From: Ctenosaura bakeri
Taxonomy: Eukaryota > Chordata > Lepidosauria > Squamata > Iguanidae
DNA: 64,000 bases
Assembly (NCBI GenBank): GCA_948474755.1
Contig: CAOLHI010002564.1
Location: 205,101-269,100 of the forward strand
Reading direction: 5' to 3'
In this document: one piece after another, positions 36,866-46,939 of the stretch
How the letters are laid out: each line of letters starts with the position of its first letter
Position numbering within the stretch: position 1 is the first letter of the stretch
Notes under the pieces: model-generated
The model's input: only the letters and a program-made list of their open reading frames with translations
Database searches by the model: none
Told to the model about the DNA's origin: nothing
Position numbers and translations under genes: made by a program

Positions 36866-39643
36866 ATCGCTGTTAAGTTGACTTTGAGAAGGACCAGTGT
36901 GTGAGGACAGGATTGTCAGTGACTTGCCCAAAAGGATGGCACTAGAAATTGTTTGAATGCACAGAGAAACCAAGTGATAGCTTTGGAAATTATTGTATGG
37001 ACTTCCTTCAACAATAATTTAATTGACACCTCCCCAGTGGAAACAGAGATAATGAAACTACAAAAATAGAAACTATTACTAGTGAACTGATGCAACAAAC
37101 ATCAGTAAATTTAACAAAAATAGGAATCAAGGCCGTGAAAGTCTCTGTCCATTACAAGGGCCCCAGATTGCCTAAAGGAAATCCCCTGAAGCAGAGAGGA
37201 TTATCTACATTGCTTTGGAGGTGTTTCCTTTTCAATAGATTGTAATACCACTTTTCATGACAAGGAGTATCTCTGCCATTGGCCCCGCAAGTCAAGGCTG
37301 TTTGCATTCTGACTGAGTTGTTTGGAAACTATCTAGAATAAATAAGATTCAGTTCAATTTCCATGAGAGAAAAATGGTGGGAACATTGTCAGTTCTTATT
37401 TCCTTGGGCCTAATCGAGTACATTTCAATTGAATGCACATTGGATGTGCTTCTGTATTATGATTGCTTGCCATTACATACAATGCTTTGCTCTGATGGAC
37501 TGCAATTTAGTCTTCCACTTCCTTTTGTATCCCACCCCTCCATAAATACATGACTTCCATTAAAAGGTGTCTCTACATTTTCTGAGTAACACTAATGTGA
37601 GGGCAGGAGTAATTTGCAGAAATAGTGGGTGCCTTCCACCATCCACTTCTTTTCTGTGGCAACTGTTTTTTCCTAGGCACACAGCAGCTGCAAGAAGTTT
37701 TCATATGAACTGAGTTGGTGTGAGAGATAGCATGAGACACATGAGCTGGAGTGGAGCCCTTCTGTCAATTCTTCCTTAAAAGTCTTCTTCTTGATCTGGC
37801 ATTAGGAGTGTCAGATGACCGTGACCTGAGACTCTCTTTTGGCTGCTTTTGTTTAAGGAGCTGATGAAAAAGTAAACTCTCAGATGATTTTTATATTCTG
37901 CTTAGAGAAGTCCCGGAGGATCCAAAATGACCACATGAAATGGCGAGAGGACTGAAACTTTCTCCCAACCTCCTCCATCCTGTGATAAGTTACTGGCCAG
38001 GGAATGAGATAGTGAAAATCAGATGATTAATCTTGCAGGGAAGATATCGGTACTTATGAGTTGCACAGCACACCGTGTGGGTGTAGAGTGCTTGTTAAAA
38101 TATTCTCTCAGAAGTATTAATCATAATGCTCATGAGTGAGATAATTTTACACCCCACCCTCTCTCAGAGGCTCAGGGCAGCATGAAGTATTGTAACATCC
38201 CCCCCATCCTCCTCTGCTTAGTTTATGTCCTGCTCTCCTTATCGGCTATCCTCTCCGCTTGGACTGATTTAAAATATCTTGAAACAAATTCTTAGACATG
38301 TGCCTTCACTTCCATTCCCCCCCCCTCATTTACTGATTTACTGATTGAGTGGTTAGTGTGGACTCTGTATTGTACTGGGATATACTGTTTACGTGTGTTC
38401 AGGGTACTATGGCTATTTAAAATAAGCATCTTCTGAATCCCCTCTCCAAAAAACCTGACAACAGTTATCAAGAAAAATCTACAGAGTTTGCGTTTATGAG
38501 GGATGACACACATTTTCCCTAGCTGTGCTTTGTACTTTTCAACTCCTGTCAGCATTTGCCAAATTTACTTTTTTATTCTCCTGCCATGAGGGATCAGGAT
38601 AGAAATCCTACAGCAGTGGGGGACGTGCCTCCTAGTGGAGGTTCTTTGCTCTTCAGAGCTTTGTGGTCTGTTAACTGATGTGACTTCTGTGCAACTTGTT
38701 GCTAAGCTAGGCCATCCATTATTTGAAACAGTTTGGAAAACTGCAAGCCAACTAATATTGCAGTCCATTCTCCCTGCCCCTGCTTTTTTTTTTTTAAAGC
38801 TGTGACTATTTAAGGCTGTTAGCATCTGTGTTTGTATTTCAGTTTGACTCATAAAAGGAAAGTCTTTGTGTTTGCAGTTTCCAGTGGCTAGCTTAAGTGC
38901 AGTCTATTTCACAGGTATGCATACCCTTCAATTGTTCCAATTTGGCAAAGACAGTTCCAATTAATCTGGTGTCTCCTCTACTCCCCACATTTCAGCTGCT
39001 TTAAAAATGTCCTAATTTCCTTTTCCTCCTTCCACCTTCCCCCTTTGTCCTCAGTTTACTTCAGTGGCAGCAAACTGCATTAAAAGTCAGTTAATTCAAC
39101 AGAGAGGAGAGGAGAGGACAGGTGGAATCTTTACCTTCCCAGTAGGCTCAGGTAAAAACAGGCAGCACAGCCTCTCTTAGCTTGTGTGTTTTTCATTAAT
39201 AACTTTTGCCATCTTGATCACATTTTTTGATGTTGCATGGTCACATATGTCCCAGTATTCATTTGTGAAATGTTGGAGGTTATGAGTTTATTGTTGGGGT
39301 AAGGAGCAAGATGCTATGCTGGATTACTTCTGGTAAAACAGCACAATCCAGCCAGATGTGGGCTGGGGGACTTGCTTGCCTTTCCACTGTCCCTTCCCTG
39401 CCACACACTTCAAAAACTGCTCCAGAAGACTGAGAAACCATCTAGAACAGCATAAAAAAGAGGAAGGAAGGGGGAAGGATTAAAAAAGAAGAAGAAGAAA
39501 TGTGGCAGCACTTTTAAGACTGTTTGTTTTTGTTTCATGTGAGCTTTCAAAGATATAAACCTAGTTCTTTGGATACAGTACTCCTTCCTTCCTCCTTTTT
39601 ATGATGCAAGAGACTAGTGTGGCTGTTCCTTTGAAAACTACAA
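36866..39643. other. No gene or repeat recognised
   Basis: One of the longest stretches free of recognisable repeats. A poly-T run lies near 38786-38795, a (GAGAG)n patch near 39101-39120 and a (GAA)n patch near 39488. No supported exon. Confidence 0.4.
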
Positions 39644-40010
39644 CCCTTTTCGCACCTTACCTTTTCACGGTGCTGGGGTGTGGGGCTTGTGCGAGCAGCC
39701 TCCAGAGAGGGTCCTTTGGCTCCGCACGAGCTTCCTGCTCATGCGAGAGCCCCGCCTCTTCATTTCGCAGTGCAGCCTGGGACTTGCTCAGGCTGCACTG
39801 AGACAGGAAGCGCAACCGGCCCAGCTCCTGAGGCTCTGCACACCAGGTAAGTGCGCGCGGGGCTCTGGAGTGATGCGTGACCGCGCAGCATTTTCGGCTT
39901 CAAGCTGAAAATGAAAAAGTGCATGCGTGGTTCACGTCAGGCCCTTGAGTGTTGTGTAAATGCGAGTGCGTCATGTGGACCGCTCCTCACATGTGCACAA
40001 TGTATGGGCC
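39644..40010. mobile_element. GC-rich hAT-like MITE, copy B (inverted relative to copy A)
   Basis: Starts 'CCCTTTTCGCACCTTACC', the complement of the right end of 24203-24635, and passes 'TTCGCAGTGCAGCCTGGGA', 'CATTTTCGGCTTCAAGCTGA' and 'CCCTTGAGTGTTGTGTAAAT' in reversed order. The far end has decayed to '...TGTATGGGCC'. Confidence 0.6.
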
Positions 40011-41032
40011 CTTTTGCATTGGAAATGCCGTGTGAACAGGTTATACCTCTAGAATAGGTTTTTCAGTAGCTGTAGGGCTGGAGCAGGATGGAAGGGGAAG
40101 AAAGTTCTGCCGTGCCAGATTAAGGGGCATATGTTGATGTATGTTACTCCTGAAGAACTTGGAGGAAGAAGGATAGGATCAAAATGGAATGAATAGTGAC
40201 CAGTATCAGCTTATTTGCCAGAGGAAGAGTTTCTGAGTAGGAAGAAATCCTTTCATTATTTCTCATATATTTCACTGGTTTCCCTTCCTGGTTGAAGCCT
40301 TACCTCATTTGACTCCTTTTGTTTCTAGTGCTTCAGAGATCAGTTCCTGTTACCCAAATCACTGGGGAAAAGAATAACCTGCAGGCTTCTGAAAAAGAAT
40401 TTTTTAGATCTCGCACTCTCCCTTTCCCTGTTTTTTCCCCTCTCTCCTGATACATTAGTGTTGTAAGATCTTTTGTGTAGCTAAAAGTGTGGGATTTAGG
40501 GTGAGAATTGTAAGCAGACGCTTGTGTGCAATATCATTGTAATAACAGGACAATAAAAATAAGATTACAGTCTCAACTGACAGAGCTGAGATAGAAAAGC
40601 TGCATAATACTTATCAATCAGTTCCTCCAAGAGGAGCAGCCCTGTTGCAGAAGCTTGTTCTGTGAGTGAGTCAGGAAATGTTTCAAAGCCTTTCAATGGC
40701 TGATGCTGTGGTACCCATTGAATGCTGATAGATGGGTCTGGTGGTCAGCTGTTTAGCTGGCTGTGTGATGAACTGGCCATTCAATTAGTCTGACACTGGC
40801 CTAGGCCAGTATTTATCACTCAGGCAAGATGACTAGAGACATTCATAGACCTTATGCCTCAACTTGTCACCAAATGTCAGAGCGTATGGATATTGGTTCT
40901 GAGTTAAAAAACAAGGAGGTGAGCTGCAGGAGAGAAGGAGTTCCAGAGAAAGTGAGGGAACTCTTTGGATGAATTTCAGTGTGCCAGTTGATCCTATAAC
41001 TACATTTGCAACTCTCTGCACACTTTCTGTCA
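40011..41032. other. No gene recognised
   Basis: Unassigned DNA left of the provirus. Confidence 0.4.
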
Positions 41033-41090
41033 CTGTGAACCTTCAAGTCGTTTCTGGCTTATGTTGATCCTAAGGGGAACCTATCACAGG
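41033..41090 (-). repeat. Sauria-type SINE, part 1 (interrupted by provirus)
   Basis: 'CCTTCAAGTCGTTTCTGGCT' and 'CCTAAGGGGAACCTATCACAGG' (read in two pieces) are the tail half of a minus-oriented SINE. The match stops exactly where the LTR's TGTTAC starts and resumes at 48663. Confidence 0.85.
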
Positions 41091-41522
41091 TGTTACTGCA
41101 GACCAGGCCTACCCAGAGATAACACTTGATATCGTTTTGATATCAAACCATTTGGCTTTCCTCTGCCACCCCGCTCCATGTGTTTGCGAGGCCTCCGGAC
41201 AAGCACATAAACAGGCGCGGCCGATAATTGCTGGACATTCCATTCTCCACCTAGGCAGGCTGGACAGAACTGGTTCGTTGCTTCAGGGACCTCTCCAGTA
41301 AACACCCTTTTGCTTATGCGCGATATGAACAAAGGCGCCTGGCCCCGAGCAGGTAGCCTTACAAAGCTGTACTAAGCGCTCCGCATTTGCATACTGGCTA
41401 CACTTTTGTTAAATTGACCCTAAGCCAATCATGCTAAACTCTGACCTTTCCAAAGCTTTGTCCTGCTCTTAAATCACATTGTTCTCACCGAGTAAGGTAT
41501 GGCCTGCAGTCACAATTCACCC

Positions 41523-41528
41523 TATAAA
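41523..41528 (+). promoter_or_regulatory. LTR TATA box
   Basis: TATAAA in the context CCTATAAAACCCC, about 335 bp upstream of the AATAAA. It would drive plus-strand transcription, antisense to the inverted viral genes. Confidence 0.7.
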
Positions 41529-41856
41529 ACCCCCCGATTCCAATACCACCCTTGGATCGCTCCGGAGTTCCAGACCGCCTTGCTGCCGCTTTGCCTGGCG
41601 AGCCTTCCCCTCAGTTCTGGTAACTGAGCCCGCTCAACCCCAGAGCGCTCTGGACTTCCATCCCACCTTGCTGCTTCTTTATTCGGCGAGTTCCCCCAGC
41701 GAACCGCGCTGAGCTTCTTCCCTGAACCCTAACATTGCTCTCAAACTACAGGACTATGAGACAGGTATCGTATCACCCATTTCCCTCCGAATACCCCTAT
41801 TTCCAATTCTTTAGTTAGCTGTGTGACTGTGTTGTCTGTAATGTTTGTCTGTATTT

Positions 41857-41862
41857 AATAAA
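41857..41862 (+). terminator. LTR polyadenylation signal
   Basis: AATAAA in 'GTATTTAATAAACATC', followed by a T-rich stretch. The right LTR remnant (48556-48662) does not include this signal. Confidence 0.75.
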
Positions 41863-42058
41863 CATCATTTTTTCTACTTTAAACCGTCTGACTGCTTGAT
41901 TGACCTGACCCCGTAGACACTGGGTTGTAAGATCCTGCTAAATTACCCTGGCTCTCGCTAGCTTTAGTGAGTGCTGCAGTTTATTTTCCCCAAGTCGTTG
42001 TTGTTGTTGTTTGGTTATTTGGACGCCGCTCCCAGGACCCCCAGAGAACAGGGTAACA

Positions 42059-42320
42059 GAGTGGTGGAGAATGCGGGCAACCCCGGTACTCCTAATTTGA
42101 GAAGGAGTCGTGAACCTCCTCAAATCGGACGGTGCCGACCTAGGGAACGGTCAACCGAGCTGTTTTAGAACGCTGGTAGGCAGGCAAGTGTGTGCATGAT
42201 TTCTGTGTGTGTGAAGTAACTCTATCGGGTGGAAATCTGCTCCCCTCTCTTTCTTTGTCTTGCCCTGGGAATCACCTCCCCATCTTGGGTCTGTCGTGGG
42301 CTGAGATTCTAAGTGTTGAG
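42059..42320 (+). other. Primer-binding-site-like segment and viral leader
   Basis: Three bases after the LTR end comes TGGTGGAGAATGCGGGCA (42062-42079), placed where a retroviral primer binding site belongs and starting with the usual TGG. I could not match it to a vertebrate tRNA 3' end from memory. The leader runs on to 42320, where the sequence switches to inverted LTR. On the unrearranged virus it would have led into gag. Confidence 0.6.
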
Positions 42321-42442
42321 GTTTACTTGCTTGTCTGGAGGCCTCGCAAACACGTGGAGTGGGGTGGCAGAGGAAAGCTGAATGGTTTGATATCAAAACG
42401 ATATCAAGTGCTATCTCCGGGTAGGCCTGGACCGCAGTAACA
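42321..42442 (-). repeat. First 122 bp of the 3' LTR, inverted
   Basis: The reverse complement matches 41091-41212 over its whole length with about 11 differences and includes the same U3 palindrome. It is directly preceded (minus sense) by a polypurine tract, the native 3' LTR context. Similarity ends abruptly at 42321, the first inversion breakpoint. Confidence 0.9.
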
Positions 42443-42453
42443 ACCCCCCCCCC
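42443..42453 (-). promoter_or_regulatory. Polypurine tract
   Basis: Minus strand: ten G followed by T, immediately before the TG of the LTR. This is where plus-strand DNA synthesis starts in reverse transcription. Its position proves that the inverted block ends in a true 3' viral end. Confidence 0.85.
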
Positions 42454-43867
42454 AAATGGACAGTATTGGGACAATATCAGACATTTTCAATTAAGCATTT
42501 CAAAACAAATTTAGCGTTGAATGGAGGTCTACAGACTCTGGGGTCGTATCAGTCCTATAAGCAAAGGCTTTTTGTAACATTCCTATCTAGCAAGAAGCAT
42601 TCCTTATCTAACAAAATTCTAAACCTAACCACATTCACACAGACAAACATTAATTTGGCAATAGCAATCAATAATAGCAGTAGCAATGAATGGTGACTAA
42701 TGAAAGAATCCTCCCGCCAATGGAGAAAGGCAATATAGCAATGCAAAATAGAATAATCAATGAAATACTGTAGATCCAGTGCAGGGTCTAGTAATGGAAG
42801 TAATCCAAGAAGCAATCCGTTCCGTGTGGATACTGGAATGAGAGTTCGTAGTCCGGGGGAGGTGAGTTGCAAGCAAAAATCTCTGCACTCCCCCCCGCCG
42901 GGAACAGGAAAAGTCTGGTAGTTGGAGCAAATGACCAACATGAGTTGAAGCAGAGCTGGAACAGCAACAAAATGTCCAAGTTTGTAGTTGAGCTAGCCCG
43001 GGAACGCTGGCTCTTTGCAGGATGTGGCTTGCAAGGCGGCAAGCAGAATAGTCTAAATGGTAGAAAGTCTTTTACAATCTAGGATAGTGGCAAAACAGTT
43101 CATAAAGTCCATTGGGGAGCGGCTGGATCGCCTTGTCTGGGGTCCCCAACTGCGGTAACAGGATCAGGTTGTCGTCCCAGGCTTGGCTCCTCGACTGGAA
43201 CAGTGATGTTTCGGCACTCACCCCCCCCCACGGTGCCCGGGGGTGGTGGACGAGTCCAGGGGTAGTTTCGGCTCTCTGGAACCGTGGACCTTTAGCTCAT
43301 GGAGGGAAGACTGACATGGTTGATAGCCAATGCAATTAACAAATGCAGATAAATGGCAAGGAGCCTACTGGGAGTTGGGTTTGAATTCAGAAATTCAGGT
43401 CACCATGACTGAAAGGGTTGCGAGCTGGTGGGGATATAAATAGCAACTGAGTTTAAGACTATATTGGCCAGAGGAAGGCCATTGGTTGTGGTAGCGAGAT
43501 TGCTGGTTTGGGTCCTGCATTGATCCTTGGTCTAACAGGGCTGATGTTACCCTCCCAGAGCTGCAAGAGGCTCTCCGCTACGAAGGTGCCATTCGCACTC
43601 TGGTCCGAATAACATGGGCCTGCATGCTTGCACCCCCCCTCCAGACCAAAGCCGAAGCTCCAGGCCTGATGATGTCACTCTGAGGGCCTGGGGTGGCATA
43701 GACCGGCGGTTCAGTGCTGGGCCCGATCACGCAATCCCACTACCTCACAAAAGTAAGCTGGACTCCGAGGGAAGACCTAGAGATTGACTGCCCTTGGATA
43801 GGCTTTTTGAAGGCAACTGTAATGATCAAGACAAAATGCTACACTAACCTTAAACTATTTACAAACA
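42454..43867 (-). other. Retroviral 3' region between env and polypurine tract
   Basis: About 1.4 kb of viral DNA downstream of env in minus sense. A 128-codon open frame lies at 42941-42555, with a hydrophobic Leu/Ile-rich middle and a few Cys residues. I recognise no family. It could be a remnant of an accessory gene or chance. Shorter frames on the plus strand (43112-43339, 43714-43956) have no support. Confidence 0.5.
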
Positions 43868-45904
43868 TTAGAGTATACACCTCGGAGCTTTCAGTAGAAC
43901 TGGCCAGCTTGAAGCTGGAAGACCTGCTTCTTGACCCACAGTGCAAGGCCAATTAAGCATATAGCGAGTATGATCTGACAAACAACCAAGATTATCAAAA
44001 GATGCAGGGCAAAGTGGGTAATCGCCTGTCCTGTGGACGACAACGTGAAGGTGTCCCACCAGGAGTGCTTAGCAGCTGCTTCCAATTCTTCTGAAGTTTT
44101 AACGATCACCTTGGTTAACTGACAAGGCAATCTGGCGGAGGGAGTGTGAAATCTCCTTTACTCTGTCTGCTAGGCGGCTGAGATTCCTTAGCCATAAAGA
44201 CATGGGGATCTCATATTCAAGATGGAATCCAACTAGTTCGGACTCTGTGGGCACGTACTCGGTCTCCAGGATATAGTCTTGTATCTCCCGCCAGAGATAG
44301 AAGTCCTTACCAAAGCAATCCTGTACGTGCTGACTGCAAAAGGATGGGTTGCCGGCGGTGTGGTTGATCCTTACAGTTGCACCACTGGGCAATACTATCA
44401 CATTTTCACATGAGGTTCGTAAACAAAAGCACTCACTGTTAATTTGCACCATGACGGTATAGTTGACCGGTATCAACACATAGTCAGAACTGTTACTGTG
44501 GCTAAAACTGTCCATATTGCGAAAGCACTGTACCCAGTGTTGGTGAAACAAACAGCCAGATAAATCATAGAAGTGCGTACCATTGGACCAATGGTACATC
44601 TGTTGGGGTAGCAAAGTGGCATTGGCAGCTATGAGGGGGAGTGCTAAGTGGGAAACTGGATGTACAATTACCAGATCCAGAATCCTCTCATGGGCAACGT
44701 CCACTGTGAGAATTAGGCTCTACCAGGTGGCGTGCTGTATCTGTGCCAAAGCGGCAGGGTGTTCCAGCGATTCTGGGTAGCGCTCTCTCAACAGGTTCAG
44801 GATCTCAGGGTGCATCAATCCCATAAGGCTGGCCTGGATCACCTAAGCGGCAAAGGTGATCACTTTGCTCTGCAGTTGCGTACACTATATGGCAACTGAC
44901 AGCTCGTGCATCGTGCTCTTTAAGACACGACCAAGGTCGGATACTATCTCTTGCTCGACGCCAACCCATTGTGGTAACAATTGACTTATCAGATCCATGC
45001 CTCTTGCTAGGTTAGTTAAACCAGCAGCGGGGGATGTTCCAATATCTTTTGTCTTGGTGCCAATCACACCTAGTTTGTTGGCTAAGACCTCCTTATATAT
45101 AGCATTTACAATTGCGCCGCCAGTCCCAATTCCTCCTAATAGGATGTTTCGCTTAGGGCAAGTGTGTGGGTGGGAGAAGGACAGCCATCGCTTTTCCCAG
45201 TGCTCCCACTGTGCCCAAGCTAATTTTAGATACGGCTGGCAAGTTGGAAGGACTCTAGAAATATTGACAATTGTGAAGTTTAGTACCAAGGTCGTGACTA
45301 AGGGCTGGACGTTCGAGTATGTGACCATTTCTATGTCCTTTCGGACGACTGAGCTACCCACATACATGGTAGGATGCCTTTCAGAAGTAGGAGGGGTGTG
45401 GACAGAGGTGTCGGGGCACCACGTCCTCCCACAGGAGAACCTGCAGCCTGTCGGGTTTTGGGTTATGTTCTGGCAAGAGAACAGGAAGGTTTTCTATTCC
45501 CATGCCGGGAGGCAGTTTTCATAAGTGAAACTAATCACAAATAAAGAGGCATTGCGGTGTATGCTCTGGACCATCCTGACGGTCATGGGAGCAGAGGTTG
45601 TTGCCATTTCCATATAAAGTTTGGCGTCGTTACCTGCGACTGCCAGCCTCAAGCCTGAGCTAAGCCTATTTCCAGGTCGTACCTGAATCTGGGTGAACAA
45701 CTCAAAGGGATACCGTTTTTGGAACCAGGGCAACAGTTGTGATTTGTGTAGCAGGGCTTCTGCTTCCGGGTACGGATTCCAATAGCAGGTAGCCTGCAAA
45801 TTATATTGCTAATCCGGAAAGAGATGAGTGGTAAATTCTGGTGTGGTTCCGAGGGTGCGTATAATCAATGGAAATGACGCGATAATCCAAGCGAATGGTC
45901 CCAT
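43868..45904 (-). pseudogene. env: Retroviral envelope (env) pseudogene
   Basis: Env would be cut into surface (SU) and transmembrane (TM) subunits that mediate entry. The likely start is ATG at 45904, beginning a hydrophobic leader ('MGPFAWIIASFPLIIRTL'). An in-frame TAG follows about 31 codons later. The 45799-45494 and 45367-44885 stretches share one frame and are separated by a TAG at 45496. A CPKR sequence near 45160-45150 is followed by a hydrophobic 'NILLGGIGTGGAIVNAI', which fits a cleavage site and fusion peptide. A long ectodomain follows (44704-44099) with six N-glycosylation-type motifs and many Cys. After a frameshift near 44100-44130 comes a membrane anchor ('LHLLIILVVCQIILAICLIG', about 44007-43948). 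Further stops lie near 44885, 44843 and 44722. No CKS17-like immunosuppressive motif or CX6CC of gamma type was evident; the long TM ectodomain recalls epsilonretrovirus-type Env (inference). Confidence 0.8.
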
Positions 45905-46412
45905 TCCGTCTCCCTGTGGAGAACACAGAGATGGGGTTCCGTTACTATAACTTCTAACAATGTAAGGGGGCTATTTACAAAGGGGGACGAGAGGTGAGCT
46001 GGAGCAGCTACCTCTTCAAGGGGGCTGCCATCCCATGAAGGGAAGCAGAGCCTGTCCATCGCTTGGCAGTTCTGCCGAAAGGGCTTCCTCGTCTGGAGGT
46101 TTCCCTTTCCAATCTTTGCTGTCGGTCTCTGGAATTACTGGTAGGAGTGGCAGCGCCTGCTCTTGGTTTGGGACCCATGCCCTCAAATTGGCATGGAGGC
46201 CGGTCTTGGACCCATGTGCCTCCAGGAGAACTGCCTCGCCATGTATGATGGTGACCGAGATGGAGCAGTAAACTATCTTGGCCCATTTTACGATCACCAG
46301 AGTCACAATTAAGGAGGTGTCAGGGCCCTTAAGGACTATGCGACACCAGAACGTCTGTATAGAGGGGTGGGCAGTAGCCACAGTCACCTCCGCATATGGG
46401 CATATCGGTTGC
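45905..46412 (-). other. Protease-env spacer where pol should be
   Basis: Only about 500 bp separate protease and env. The longest minus frame (46387-46016, 123 codons) has no YXDD, no RNase H DEDD pattern and no integrase HHCC or DDE signature. The usual 2.5-3 kb pol is absent. The frame may be the protease C-terminus followed by deletion-junction sequence. Confidence 0.7.
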
Positions 46413-46855
46413 TCAGCTGCTAATGGGGCAGGGGCCGGAGCTGTAGATTTCCTCTGGTCCCTGGTCTAACTTCCATAGAACCCCATTCGCATAGTCAACG
46501 GTGAGTTTTTTCCCCTGGAGGAAACCGATGCCCAAAAGGCCATTGTCCTTGCCTCGGTTCTCGCAAGCCCACAGCTGAAAGTGGAATGTCTCTATGGACA
46601 TCGGGATGTCCTTCCAAGCTCGGGCGAAGTGACCCCCCCTCCGTATCCAGAAAGCTGGACACGTTCGGACATGGGTTCACCATGTCTAACCAGTTTGGGG
46701 TGCAGCACGTTCAGTGCCGCACCGGAATCCACAAGAAGGGTGGCAGGAGTCTTTCCCCCTCGGTCCCTATGCCTGCCTTCACCCAGAACCTTCCCCATTT
46801 GTCTGGCCGCAACTCGGCCACAACATTGCGGGGAAGCTTCCTGGACTGAGGGCAC
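46413..46855 (-). pseudogene. pro: Retroviral aspartic protease (pro) pseudogene
   Basis: Retropepsins cut Gag and Gag-Pol during maturation and work as dimers. The frame at 46855-46592 carries 'ATLLVDSGAALNVLHPKLV', with the catalytic DSG at about 46729-46721 (family motif D-S/T-G-A). The second conserved region, 'GLLGIGFLQGKKLTVDY', lies in another frame (46601-46413). A +1/-1 shift near 46600 therefore splits the domain. Normal retropepsins are about 100-130 residues, which the two parts together cover. It lies directly downstream of gag in minus sense, as expected. Confidence 0.75.
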
Positions 46856-46939
46856 CCCTAATTCTGCAAGTCTAAAGTCAGGTAGTATCCAGCCGGAGGT
46901 GGGCTGTTCGTCACGGCCTGGACCGGCTGTTTACCACCC

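Larger units (their letters stand above)
41091..42058 (+). repeat. Complete LTR (968 bp), plus orientation
   Basis: Runs from TGTTACTGCAG to AACAGGGTAACA. U3 holds a palindrome (TTGATATC-5 nt-GATATCAA, 41126-41146) that is conserved in the other LTR copy. TATAAA is at 41523-41528, so R should begin near 41550. The poly-A signal AATAAA is at 41857-41862, putting the R/U5 boundary near 41880. U5 includes a (GTT)n run near 41997-42011. All signals point along the plus strand, opposite to the coding genes. The two partial 3' LTR pieces differ from it at about 11 of 122 and 8 of 107 positions by eye. Confidence 0.9.

Noticed and set aside
44997..45524. 175-codon plus-strand frame inside the provirus
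   Set aside because: It is the antisense of env. The minus strand shows a coherent envelope layout (fusion-peptide-like stretch, glycosylation sites, membrane anchor), and the plus frame has no recognisable domain.
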